A stretch of 64,000 bases of DNA from ZC4RG30 sp046047615 (lineage in GTDB: Bacteria; Pseudomonadota; Gammaproteobacteria; Steroidobacterales; Steroidobacteraceae). Both the position numbers and the translations under genes were made by a program. Below, in pieces: positions 16,721-24,959 of the stretch. Position 1 is the first letter of the stretch, and every line of letters starts with the position of its first letter. The stretch lies in assembly GCA_046047615.1 (NCBI GenBank), contig JBJOHO010000040.1, positions 1 to 64,000 on the forward strand, given 5' to 3'. The notes below the pieces were generated by a model, which made no database searches, was not told where the DNA came from, and saw only the letters and a list, made by a program, of their open reading frames with translations.

Positions 16721-18250
16721 ATGCTGTCGCAAGCCGTGCTCGCGGGGGCGCTGCAGGCGGCGCCGGATGCACTGGTCATCGTTGATGCCGCGGGCCTCGT
16801 GCTGTTTGCCAATGACCACATGCGCGCCGTGTTCGGGCACGCGCCGGATGCACTGCTGGGCCAACCCGTCGAGATGCTGCTGCCGGCACGACTGCGCGGC
16901 GCACACGCCGCACACCGGCTGCGTTTCGCGAGCGAGCGTCACGCGGTGCGCCCGATGGGCAGTGGCGCCATGGAGCTCGTCGGCCTGCACGCCGCGGGCC
17001 ACGAGTTCCCGGTCGAGATCAGCCTCAGCGCACTCGACACGGGCGAGGCGCCGCTGGTGGCGGCGGTGATCCGTGACGTCTCGCGGCAGCGCGACGCGGA
17101 GCGCTCCCTGCTGCAGGCACGCCAGGCCGCGGAGCGTGCCAATGCGGCCAAGACCCGGTTCCTGGCCTCGGCGAGCCATGACCTGCGCCAGCCCCTGCAA
17201 TCGCTCGGCCTGCTCAATGGCAGCCTGCGCCGCATGGTGCGTGACACCGACGCCGCCGACGCGCTGGCATTGCAGGAACAGGCCATCGCGTCCATGTCGC
17301 GGCTGCTCAACGCCTTGCTCGACATCAGCAAGCTGGAGTCCGGCGCGGTCAAGGCCGACATGGGCGACTTTGCGCTGGACGGGCTCTTCGAGGAACTGCA
17401 GCGCGAATTCGGGCCGGTCGCGCAGGCCAGGGACCTGCGGCTGTTCGTCACGGCAGCGCCCCACCGGGTGCACAGCGACCGGGCCATGCTCGGTGCCGTG
17501 CTGCGCAACCTGCTGTCGAATGCGCTCAAGTACACGCGGGAGGGTGAGGTCCGGCTGCACTGCCAGCCTGTGGCAGAGGGGCTGCGGATCGAGGTGCGGG
17601 ATACCGGCGTGGGCATTGCCGCCGAGCACCTGGGCTCCATCTGCGAGGAGTTCTACCAGGTCGCCCCGGTCCCGGGCGTCAGCCGTGAGGGTTATGGCCT
17701 GGGCCTGTCGATCGTCGCGCGCCTGCTCAAGCTGCTGGGCCTGCGGCTTGAGGTCGATACGGTACCCGGCAAGGGCTCCAGCTTCGCCGTGTGTGTCCCG
17801 CTGGCCGCTGGAGAGCCCGCATGGCGCGACGACCCGCCTCCTGGCCCAGCGGCGGTGGCATCCGCGACGGCCACCCCGGGCGGCGCCCGGGCAAGGCGTA
17901 TCCTGCTGGTGGAGGACGACGAGGGCGTGCGCAACGCCACCCGCCTGCTGCTGAAACTGGAGGGCTTCCAGGTGACCGCTGCCGCCTCGCTGCTGCAGGC
18001 GCTCAATGCCACCACCGGGTCATCGCCTGAACTGCTGATCACCGACTACCACCTCGGCGCCGGCGAAAGTGGCCTGGATGTGATCCGCGCACTGCGTGCG
18101 CGCCATGGCGCGACGCTGCCGGCAATCCTGGTGTCCGGGGATACTTCACCTGGTGTGCAGCAGATCCCCGAGGATGCAAGCCTGCACCGGATCGCCAAAC
18201 CGATCCACGCCGAGCAGCTGCTGGCGTTGATCCGCCAGCTGCTGCCCTGA
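16721..18250 (+). CDS. PAS hybrid histidine kinase with C-terminal receiver
   Basis: 509 residues, no transmembrane helix. PAS domain about 10-120, HisKA with H153 in ASASHDLRQPLQSL, HATPase with NLLSNALKYT, DTGVGI and GYGLGLSIV boxes, then a receiver domain (about 392-508) with D442 in LLITDYHL. The PAS domain shares H62 and R68 with the FixL haem pocket but lacks the later H and distal Arg, so haem binding is doubtful. It starts 17 bp after fixJ and is probably cotranscribed, making a three-component signalling unit. The kinase type (HDLRQPL) resembles hybrid kinases with a terminal receiver acting as phosphate sink or partner to FixJ-class regulators. Confidence 0.88.
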   Translation: MLSQAVLAGALQAAPDALVIVDAAGLVLFANDHMRAVFGHAPDALLGQPVEMLLPARLRGAHAAHRLRFASERHAVRPMGSGAMELVGLHAAGHEFPVEISLSALDTGEAPLVAAVIRDVSRQRDAERSLLQARQAAERANAAKTRFLASASHDLRQPLQSLGLLNGSLRRMVRDTDAADALALQEQAIASMSRLLNALLDISKLESGAVKADMGDFALDGLFEELQREFGPVAQARDLRLFVTAAPHRVHSDRAMLGAVLRNLLSNALKYTREGEVRLHCQPVAEGLRIEVRDTGVGIAAEHLGSICEEFYQVAPVPGVSREGYGLGLSIVARLLKLLGLRLEVDTVPGKGSSFAVCVPLAAGEPAWRDDPPPGPAAVASATATPGGARARRILLVEDDEGVRNATRLLLKLEGFQVTAAASLLQALNATTGSSPELLITDYHLGAGESGLDVIRALRARHGATLPAILVSGDTSPGVQQIPEDASLHRIAKPIHAEQLLALIRQLLP

Positions 18251-18267
18251 AGGCCGGTCAGGGGACC

Positions 18268-18603
18268 TCAGAGGCAGCGGCGGCAGGTCACGGCCTGCGG
18301 CACGGCATCGAGCCGCTGCAGGTCGATCGGGTCGCCGCACTTTTCACAGCGTCCGAACAGGCCCGCGTCGATACGTTCGAGTGCATGTTCGATGGCAGCA
18401 AGCTCACCCCCTGCGCTCGCGGCGATCGCTTCGAGCGCCGGATCGTTCTCGCGCTCGGTGGCCTGCTCCTCGAAATCCGCGCTCAGCGGCGCACTGCGGT
18501 GGCTGCGGTCCGCCTCCACCCGGTCAAGGCGCTGGCGCAGCTCGCTGCGACGCGACAGCAGGCGCCCGCGGATCTGCGGGGCATTGACCGTATTCTTCAT
18601 CAT
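18268..18603 (-). CDS. DksA/TraR-family zinc-finger protein
   Basis: 111 residues. A coiled-coil N-terminal half (RRSELRQRLDRVEADRSHRS) is followed by an acidic stretch and a C-terminal C4 zinc finger (CEKC, then CRRC). This matches short DksA/TraR-like proteins that can bind the RNA polymerase secondary channel. The acidic DxxDxA tip motif of true DksA is not obvious, so a direct role with ppGpp is uncertain. GGAG sits 6 bases before the ATG at 18603. It is the last gene of the acyl-CoA synthetase-usp-cytochrome c4 operon, 14 bp after cytochrome c4. Confidence 0.82.
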   Translation of the reverse strand: MMKNTVNAPQIRGRLLSRRSELRQRLDRVEADRSHRSAPLSADFEEQATERENDPALEAIAASAGGELAAIEHALERIDAGLFGRCEKCGDPIDLQRLDAVPQAVTCRRCL

Positions 18604-18617
18604 GAACGGCTCCGGAT

Positions 18618-19310
18618 TCAGGGGGCAGCCTGGTGGCGCGCAGGCTGCAGGCGTGAAAGGTGGTCTGCGAGCCCGTCAAGTTGGTCCTTGCCCAGCGGCG
18701 AGAGCAACTGCGGGTGTGGTGGCGGCATGTTGGGGCGGCGCCCTTCGACGGTGTCGAGGAACTGCCGCAACAGGTAGTTGTAGTGCTGGCCGGCCAGCAG
18801 CGGCACCAGCAGCACGCCATTGCCCTCGCCCTCGGCCCCATGGCAGCCCAGGCACTGCTGGGCGTAGAGGCGCCGGCCCGCGTCAAGGCTGGCGCCGCTG
18901 CCCTGGCCGCGGGGCCCGGTGCGGGGCAGGCCACTCACGTAGGCGGCGACATCGGCGATGGCGCGGGTGTCATCAAGGTGGTGTTGCGTGGCGACGGCTT
19001 CCATCTGCAGGTCCCAGCGCTCGGCATGGCGGTAATCCACCAGCTGCTTGGCGAGCACGCGGGTGTGCTGCTGGGCAATGACCGGCACCTGCGCCCCGGG
19101 CGTGCCATTGCCGTCGGCACCGTGGCATCGCAGGCAGGCGCGGTAGACCGTCGCACCCCGCCGTGCATCGGCCGTGCGCGAGAACACGTCGCGCAACTCG
19201 TCGCGTGCGTCGCGGGCCTCAGCGGCAGACGCCGGCGCGTCCCCCATGCACAGCAGTGCAAGGGCGAGCGTGGCAGGAAGGAACCGGAGTCGTGGGACGG
19301 GCTTTATCAT
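18618..19310 (-). CDS. Dihaem cytochrome c4-type protein
   Basis: 230 residues with a Sec signal peptide (about 1-30), so periplasmic. Two CXXCH haem sites, CLRCH and CLGCH, lie in two repeats of a class I cytochrome fold, each with a downstream Met-containing segment (EAVATQH; RRPNMPPP). This is the cytochrome c4 architecture, an electron carrier to terminal oxidases or other periplasmic acceptors. Its ATG overlaps the usp stop (ATGA), implying translational coupling with a stress protein, an unusual partnership. Confidence 0.85.
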   Translation of the reverse strand: MIKPVPRLRFLPATLALALLCMGDAPASAAEARDARDELRDVFSRTADARRGATVYRACLRCHGADGNGTPGAQVPVIAQQHTRVLAKQLVDYRHAERWDLQMEAVATQHHLDDTRAIADVAAYVSGLPRTGPRGQGSGASLDAGRRLYAQQCLGCHGAEGEGNGVLLVPLLAGQHYNYLLRQFLDTVEGRRPNMPPPHPQLLSPLGKDQLDGLADHLSRLQPARHQAAP

Positions 19311-19777
19311 GTAAATTTTCCCATGCTAGCGGCGCCAACGAGCAGGAAGGGACAGGCACAATGTCTTAGGAGCAGATCATCCGTGCGCTGGAGCCAGCCC
19401 GGGCGCGGTGCCACCGGGTCGCCCCCTTCCTTGACGATCAGGTCGGGTGCGGTCGCTTCCCAATGGGCGCGGATCGTGTCGTCGCTGGCTGTGCCGGGCT
19501 CGGTGGTGACACTGACAGGCTGGCCGGAGGACCGCAGGCGGTCCGCCAAGCGCTCGAGGTCGGCCAGTTGCCTGCCCCGGAGCAGGTCATCGTAGACACG
19601 CGTGCTGCTGCCGTGGTCCGCCCAACCGGGGGACAGCACCGGCTGCTCGCCACAATGGTAGAGCTCGAGGCTGGAAGGTTCGTCGCCGAAGGCGCGCCGC
19701 GCCGCCGCTGCGACCGACCCGCATCTGGGCGAGCCCAGATCAAGCATGACGAGGATCTTGCGCGCGGAAGTGACCAC
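19307..19777 (-). CDS. UspA-like universal stress protein
   Basis: 156 residues, one Usp-like domain. It opens KILVMLDLG as in Usp strand 1, with a C-terminal segment ending HCACPFLLVG, resembling the usual HxxxPVLVV strand. The ATP-binding GxxGxxxxxxxxG(S/T) motif is not intact, so nucleotide binding is doubtful. The start is inferred as GTG at 19777: no ATG exists before the first strand, and the ribosome site is weak. It lies 52 bp after the ADP-forming synthetase and overlaps the cytochrome c4 start by four bases. Confidence 0.75.
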   Translation of the reverse strand: MVTSARKILVMLDLGSPRCGSVAAAARRAFGDEPSSLELYHCGEQPVLSPGWADHGSSTRVYDDLLRGRQLADLERLADRLRSSGQPVSVTTEPGTASDDTIRAHWEATAPDLIVKEGGDPVAPRPGWLQRTDDLLLRHCACPFLLVGAASMGKFT

Positions 19778-19829
19778 GCCGCGAGTATGCAGAGACGCGG
19801 CCGGCCGCTCGTATCCGTGCAAACCCGGA

Positions 19830-21956
19830 TCAGGTCGCGGCTGCTGGCGCGGCCAGGCGCAACCTGGCATCGAGCACGACCACGCCCTGGGGCCCGGCAC
19901 AGAGCGGATTGAGGTCCAGCTCCCGGAGTTCCGGCAACCATTGGCAGAGTTCCGAAACGATGCGTATCGCGCGGCACAGGGCAGCATGGTCCGCGGCAGG
20001 CCGGTTGCGGTAACCCTGCAACAGGCGGGAGACGCGTGTGCGCGCCACCAGTGCCGTGGCCCCGGACTCATCCACCGGCACCAGATCCACGGCCCGGTCG
20101 GCCAGCACCTCGACGGCCACGCCGCCGGCGGCAAACACCAGCACGGGCCCGAAGATGGCATCGTGGGACAGGCCGACCAGCAGTTCTTGCCAGGCGGCGA
20201 GATCCAGCTGCGGCTGCAGGGTGAAACCCTCAAGCCGCGCACCGGGCAGGTGGTGCCGCAGCGCGTCCTGCATGCGCCGCGCAGCCGCCTCGAGCTCATC
20301 CAGCCGCAGCCCGGTGCAGACACCACCGACGTCGCTCTTGTGCAGGACGTCCGGTGAGCGCAGCTTGAGAACCCATTGCAGTGTTCCGGGCTGCCGGGCG
20401 GCGGTCGCGACGACGGCATCGGCATCGGGCAGCTCGAAGGACGCGATGCGCGGCAGGCCGGCAAGATCCAGCAGCTGCGCCACCCGCTGCGGGGCCAACC
20501 AGCCACCGGCGGCAAGGTCGGGTTGCAGCAGTTCACGCAATTGCCGGCCCACGGCCGGCCCCAGCAGCCCCTTCCCTTCTGCGGGGGCGGCACGCACGGC
20601 ATCGCGCCGCGCCGCCAGCAGGAAACCCTCCACGGCTTCCTCCGGCGTGTGCAGCGAGGGCAGCCCCGCAGCAAGGCTGAGCCGCCGGGCCTCGGCAACG
20701 GCGTCGCCGCCCATCCAGCAGGTGAGGACGGGCCGCGAGCTGTCGCGCAGCAGCGGCAGGCAGACCTCGGCAATACGCGTGGCGGACACGATGGCCGTCG
20801 GCGCGTGCATCAGCAGCACGGCGTCGGCTGCCGGATCGGCAAGTACGGCACTGAGCGCTGCCGCGTAACGCTCCGGCGGGGCGTCGCCCACGATGTCCAC
20901 CGGGTTGCCGCGCGACCACAACGGCGGCAGCACGGCATCGAGCGTCTGCAGGGTGTCGGGCGACAGCCTCGACAGCTGGCCACCGCGGCCCACCAGGGCA
21001 TCGGTGGCGAGGATGGCCGGTCCGCCACCGTTGGTGACGATGGCAAGGCGGCGGCCTCGCACGGGCCGGCAGCGCGCCAGCACTTCCGCGGCATCGAACA
21101 GCTCGCGCGTGCTGTCGACGCGCAGCACGCCGCAACGCCTGAAGGCCGCCTCGTAGACGGCATCGCTGCCGGCCAGCGCGCCGGTGTGCGACGCCGCCGC
21201 GCGTTGCCCTTCCGCGCCCCGCCCGCTCTTGACCACCAGCACCGGCTTGACCGCCGTGGCCGCTGCAGCGGCCCTGAGGAACGCTGCACCGTCGCGCAAC
21301 GACTCCATGTAGAGCAGGATCGCTTTTGTGCCTTCGTCGGCCGCGAGATGTTCCAGCAGCTCGGCAAAGCTGAGGTCGAGAGTGTTGCCCAGCGACACGA
21401 AATGCGAGAAGCCGATGTCTTGCTGGGCCGACCAATCCAGCAGCGCCGTGGTAAGTGCGCCGGACTGGCCGACGAAGGCCAGCGGCCCGGGCCGGGTGCT
21501 GGCATGGGCGAAGCTGGCATTGAGCCCGATGCCCGGCACCAACAGCCCCACGCAGTTGGGGCCCAGCAGGCGCAAACCATGGCGCCGCGCAGCCGCCAAT
21601 GCGGCAGCAGCAGCCGTGCCGCCTTCCGCGGTTGGCGTGGCATCGAGCCCGGCCGTGATCACCAGCACGGCACGGCACCCCAGGGTCCCCAGTTCATCCA
21701 CCAACCCGGGAATGCTGGCCGCCGGCGTGCACAGCACGGCGAGGTCCGGCACGCCAGGCAACTGCGCCACGCGCTGCACGCAGGGACGCCCGGCCACGCT
21801 GCGGCGCTTCTCGTTGACGAACCACACTGGCCCCGCAAAGCCGCCCTGCAGCAGGTTCCGGGCCAGCGTGGCACCGACGCTGCCCGGCCGGTCGGAGACG
21901 CCGATGGCGGCAACGCTGCGGGGTGCGAGAAGACGTCCTAGCGGTGTGGTGCACAT
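19830..21956 (-). CDS. ADP-forming acetate/acyl-CoA synthetase-like protein
   Basis: 708 residues. Order: CoA-binding Rossmann domain (RSVAAIGVSDRPGSVGATL), succinyl-CoA-synthetase-like flavodoxin domains with the active-site His in ASHTGALAGSD, then a C-terminal ATP-grasp domain. This is the fused acetyl-CoA synthetase (ADP-forming) layout, converting acyl-CoA, ADP and phosphate to acid, CoA and ATP or the reverse. Unlike the protein acetyltransferase Pat it has no GNAT domain at either end. It is first gene of a four-gene operon and divergent from hsp20. Substrate-level ATP formation would fit an oxygen-limited context, which is inference. Confidence 0.85.
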   Translation of the reverse strand: MCTTPLGRLLAPRSVAAIGVSDRPGSVGATLARNLLQGGFAGPVWFVNEKRRSVAGRPCVQRVAQLPGVPDLAVLCTPAASIPGLVDELGTLGCRAVLVITAGLDATPTAEGGTAAAAALAAARRHGLRLLGPNCVGLLVPGIGLNASFAHASTRPGPLAFVGQSGALTTALLDWSAQQDIGFSHFVSLGNTLDLSFAELLEHLAADEGTKAILLYMESLRDGAAFLRAAAAATAVKPVLVVKSGRGAEGQRAAASHTGALAGSDAVYEAAFRRCGVLRVDSTRELFDAAEVLARCRPVRGRRLAIVTNGGGPAILATDALVGRGGQLSRLSPDTLQTLDAVLPPLWSRGNPVDIVGDAPPERYAAALSAVLADPAADAVLLMHAPTAIVSATRIAEVCLPLLRDSSRPVLTCWMGGDAVAEARRLSLAAGLPSLHTPEEAVEGFLLAARRDAVRAAPAEGKGLLGPAVGRQLRELLQPDLAAGGWLAPQRVAQLLDLAGLPRIASFELPDADAVVATAARQPGTLQWVLKLRSPDVLHKSDVGGVCTGLRLDELEAAARRMQDALRHHLPGARLEGFTLQPQLDLAAWQELLVGLSHDAIFGPVLVFAAGGVAVEVLADRAVDLVPVDESGATALVARTRVSRLLQGYRNRPAADHAALCRAIRIVSELCQWLPELRELDLNPLCAGPQGVVVLDARLRLAAPAAAT

Positions 21957-22045
21957 GGTTCCGTGATTCTACGGATTGAGACCTGCGTCACCATCCGCAG
22001 GATTGTCCCTGTGCATCAGCCACACCGCAAACGAGGAGCACGACC

Positions 22046-22471
22046 ATGAGCATCATGCGCTGGGAACCGTTTGGCGCCATCGACGACATCTTCGGCCGCT
22101 GGCCGCGCCTGCAACTGCCCAAGTCCATCGAGAGCAAGCTGGAGTGGTCGCCGTCGGCGAACATCAGCGAGTCCGACAGCGAATACCTGATCCGCGCCGA
22201 GCTGCCTGCCGTCAAGAAGGACGACATCAAGGTCAGCGTGCATGACGGCATCGTCACGCTGCAGGGCGAGCGGCGGCAGAAGACCGAAGAGAAGAGCGAG
22301 AAGCTGCACCGCGTCGAGAGCGTCTATGGCAGCTTTTCGCGCAGTTTCTCGCTGCCCGAAAACGCCGACGCGGCGGCGATCCGCTGCGAGACGCAGGACG
22401 GCGTGCTGACCGTGCGCATCCCCAAGACGAAGAAAAGCAGCTCGCAGCCGCGCCAGATTCCGGTGGAGTAA
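22046..22471 (+). CDS. Hsp20/alpha-crystallin small heat-shock protein
   Basis: 141 residues. The alpha-crystallin domain covers about 35-130, with the characteristic RAELPAVKKDDIKVSVHDG and GSFSRSFSLPENADAAAI segments and a C-terminal I-x-I/V-like tail (RQIPVE). It acts as an ATP-independent holdase. GAGGAGC precedes the ATG. It is 3 bp upstream of the groEL paralogue, so holdase and foldase are one operon. I find no clear sigma-32 promoter in the 89-bp divergent gap. Confidence 0.93.
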   Translation: MSIMRWEPFGAIDDIFGRWPRLQLPKSIESKLEWSPSANISESDSEYLIRAELPAVKKDDIKVSVHDGIVTLQGERRQKTEEKSEKLHRVESVYGSFSRSFSLPENADAAAIRCETQDGVLTVRIPKTKKSSSQPRQIPVE

Positions 22472-22474
22472 GGC

Positions 22475-24094
22475 ATGGCCGCCAAGCGCGTGTTGTTCCA
22501 TGGCGAGGCGCGTACCAAGGTGCTCGCCGGGGCACGCCAGCTGGCGGAGGCCGTGGCACTGACCTTGGGCCCGAAGTCCAAGTCGGTGCTGCTGCAGCGC
22601 AAGTGGGGCGCACCGCTGGTCTGCAACGACGGCGTCACCATCGCGCGCGAGATGGAGTTGCCTGACGCCGAGGAGAACCTCGGCGTGCAGGTGCTGCGCC
22701 AGGCCGCCGAGAAGACGGGCGACGTCGTCGGCGACGGCACGAGCACCAGCACCGTCCTGGCCCACGCGCTGTATGCCGAAGGCGTGCGCAACGTGACTGC
22801 TGGCGCCAGTGCCGTGGACCTCAAGCGCGGCATGGAACGCGCGCTGGCGGTGACGGTCGGCGAACTGCGCCGTCTGTCACGACCCGTGTCAGGGCGCACG
22901 GAGCAGGCGCAGGTGGCTGTGGTGTCGGCACACAACGACAGCGCCATCGGCGAGCTGGTGGCCGACGCCATGGCCAAGGTTGGCGGCGACGGCGTGATCA
23001 CGGTCGAGGAGTCGCGCACCACCGAAACGGCGCTGGAGGTGGTCGAGGGCCTGCAATTCGACCGCGGTTATCTGTCGCCCTACTTCATCACCGACGCCAC
23101 GGCGATGCAGGCGCTGCTCGAGGAGCCCTACCTGCTGATCACCGATCGCAAGCTGAACCTGATGAAGGACCTGGTGCCGCTGCTCGAGCAGATTGCCAAG
23201 AGCGGCCGGCCGATCCTGTTCATCGCCGAGGACGTCGAGGGCGAGGCGCTGGCGACCTTGGTCGTGAACCAGCTGCGCGGCGTGCTGCGCAGTGCGGCCG
23301 TGAAGGCCCCCGGCTTCGGCGACCGCCGCAAGGCGCTGCTGCAGGACATCGCTACGCTCACCGGCGGCGAACTCATCTCGTCTGAGCTGGGCCTGACGCT
23401 GGAGGACATCACGCTGCCGCAGCTGGGCCGGGCCCGCCGCGTGCTGGTGGACAAGGACAGCACCACGATCATCGGCGGTGCCGGGGCACCCGAAGCGATC
23501 GCCGCCCGGGTGGCCCAGGTACGCCACGAACTCGAAGACACCAAGAGCGATTACGACAAGGAAAAGCTGCGTGAGCGGCTGGCCAAGCTGGCGGGCGGCG
23601 TCGCCGTGATCCGCGTTGGCGCGGCCTCGGAAGCTGAGATCAAGGCCCGCAAGGACGCGCTGGACGACGCCATCAGCTCCACCAAGGCCGCCGTCGCCGA
23701 GGGCATCGTGCCCGGTGGTGGCCTCGCGCTGCTGCGAGCCGTACCGGCGGTGCAGGCGCTCGAAGCCCAATGCGAGGGCGATGAGCGCACCGGCGTGCAG
23801 ATCCTGCGCCGCGCGCTGGAGGCGCCTGCCCGGCAGATCGCCGCGAACTCCGAGGTGGATGGTGGCGTGGTGGTGGACCGCATGCTGGCCAGCCAGGGAA
23901 ACGTGGGCTTCGACGCCGCCCGCAAGGTCTACGTGGACCTGCTGGAGGCCGGCATCATCGATCCGGCGAAGGTGGTGCGGACGGCGCTGGAGAACGCGGT
24001 GTCGGTGGCGAGCCTGCTGCTGCTGACCGAGGCGACGATGACGGAGGTGGTGGAGAAGGCGGCGCCTCAGGATCTGAAACTGCCAGCGGAGTAG
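22475..24094 (+). CDS. Divergent GroEL-like chaperonin (second copy type)
   Basis: 539 residues, full GroEL length with equatorial, intermediate and apical domains. The ATPase motif GDGTSTSTVL retains the catalytic Asp, and the C-terminal equatorial motif VPGGGLALLRA is present. It differs from housekeeping GroEL: GPKSKSVLLQRKWGAP replaces the usual GPKGRNVVLDKSFGAP, and the Gly-Gly-Met tail is absent (it ends KLPAE). No groES is adjacent; the partner is hsp20. It is probably a specialised stress chaperonin using a GroES encoded elsewhere. Its last 140 bp overlap the convergent gene at 23955. Confidence 0.92.
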   Translation: MAAKRVLFHGEARTKVLAGARQLAEAVALTLGPKSKSVLLQRKWGAPLVCNDGVTIAREMELPDAEENLGVQVLRQAAEKTGDVVGDGTSTSTVLAHALYAEGVRNVTAGASAVDLKRGMERALAVTVGELRRLSRPVSGRTEQAQVAVVSAHNDSAIGELVADAMAKVGGDGVITVEESRTTETALEVVEGLQFDRGYLSPYFITDATAMQALLEEPYLLITDRKLNLMKDLVPLLEQIAKSGRPILFIAEDVEGEALATLVVNQLRGVLRSAAVKAPGFGDRRKALLQDIATLTGGELISSELGLTLEDITLPQLGRARRVLVDKDSTTIIGGAGAPEAIAARVAQVRHELEDTKSDYDKEKLRERLAKLAGGVAVIRVGAASEAEIKARKDALDDAISSTKAAVAEGIVPGGGLALLRAVPAVQALEAQCEGDERTGVQILRRALEAPARQIAANSEVDGGVVVDRMLASQGNVGFDAARKVYVDLLEAGIIDPAKVVRTALENAVSVASLLLLTEATMTEVVEKAAPQDLKLPAE

Positions 24095-24953
24095 CAGGCT
24101 TTTGGGCAACCGCGGTGCCGGAACCTGTCTCGGCCAACGTTCCCACCGATCGCGATTGTCTCGCCTGCGTCATTGGTTTGATGACAAACAAGATGGCCAA
24201 CGCCAAACCGACTGCCGCCAGCACGGGCAGCAAGGCCCCGATTAAACGGGGTGCAGCCTTGCTGGCACCGCTCATGTCCCGCTCAACCACGATTGGAATG
24301 CTCTCCGCCGGTTCTGGCCCACCTGCATAAAGAAAGACGCCGCACGAAACTCCCCGCTCTTTCGCCAACTCCAGTGCCTCGCGAGGAGAGGACATCAGGT
24401 TGAGCACGGCAAATGCGCCAGCGCGGCGAGCGCTGACGCTCTCCTCGACAGCGGCAACGAACAGCCGGCTGGCGTCAATGCTGTTCCAGTCCCCGCACCA
24501 AAGCCCGGGCCCTTGGACCTTCACATCACAGGCATCGCGGTCGGACGGCGCGGTCAACCCGAAACACCGAAAACACTGCAGCGAAAGGACGCCATCACGA
24601 AATGCTGTTTCAACCAGCGGTTCGCTCAAATCCACCTGCAATCCGGCCTGCAAACTGCCGTCGAAGTACGATTGCAGGAGTGCCGACAGGACATCGCGCT
24701 CTTCCGCCGTTCCCTCCACCAGCAACGAGTTGCGGATCGCTCTGGGCGGGGCTGCGCCATCCCGACGACCTGCCTCAAGAGCTGCCACATAGATACGCCA
24801 ACGAGCGTCACTCGTCTCTACCAGCAATGTTCGGTCTTCCGGCGCCGAGAGCCGGACATAACGTCGCCACCAGGTTCCCGGTTCACCCTCAGTCCCGATG
24901 CCAAAGAAGCGGTAGTCCGTCTCCTTGCTGCGCGTCTGGATCCAGGCTCTCAC
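23955..24953 (-). CDS. Membrane-anchored partner of the GTPase pair, unknown
   Basis: 332 residues from GTG 24953, six bases after the second GTPase gene. An N-terminal soluble region of about 230 residues (YRFFGIGTEGEPGTWWRRY near the start, RAIRNSLLVEGTAEERD at 71-87, several Cys) precedes one transmembrane helix at about 234-258. The tail after it is Ala/Pro/Ser-rich. Residues 287-332 are encoded antisense to the end of groEL, so the natural C-terminus may have been lost and the tail may be read-through. I do not recognise the family with confidence. It resembles the GTPase-associated proteins reported beside paired GTPases in predicted conflict systems, but this needs a profile search. 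Confidence 0.6.
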   Translation of the reverse strand: MRAWIQTRSKETDYRFFGIGTEGEPGTWWRRYVRLSAPEDRTLLVETSDARWRIYVAALEAGRRDGAAPPRAIRNSLLVEGTAEERDVLSALLQSYFDGSLQAGLQVDLSEPLVETAFRDGVLSLQCFRCFGLTAPSDRDACDVKVQGPGLWCGDWNSIDASRLFVAAVEESVSARRAGAFAVLNLMSSPREALELAKERGVSCGVFLYAGGPEPAESIPIVVERDMSGASKAAPRLIGALLPVLAAVGLALAILFVIKPMTQARQSRSVGTLAETGSGTAVAQKPATPLAVSDPEAPPSPPPPSSSPRSAAAGSPPTPRSPAPSAPPSPDR

Positions 24954-24959
24954 TTCAGC

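Noticed and set aside
16721..17100. Haem binding by the hybrid kinase PAS domain
   Set aside because: It shares only the first His and Arg of the FixL pocket, a pattern common in haem-free PAS domains; the distal Arg is missing.
21957..22045. Sigma-32 or FNR site before hsp20
   Set aside because: No CTTGAA/CCCCAT pair and no TTGAT-N4-ATCAA pattern; partial resemblances are at chance level.
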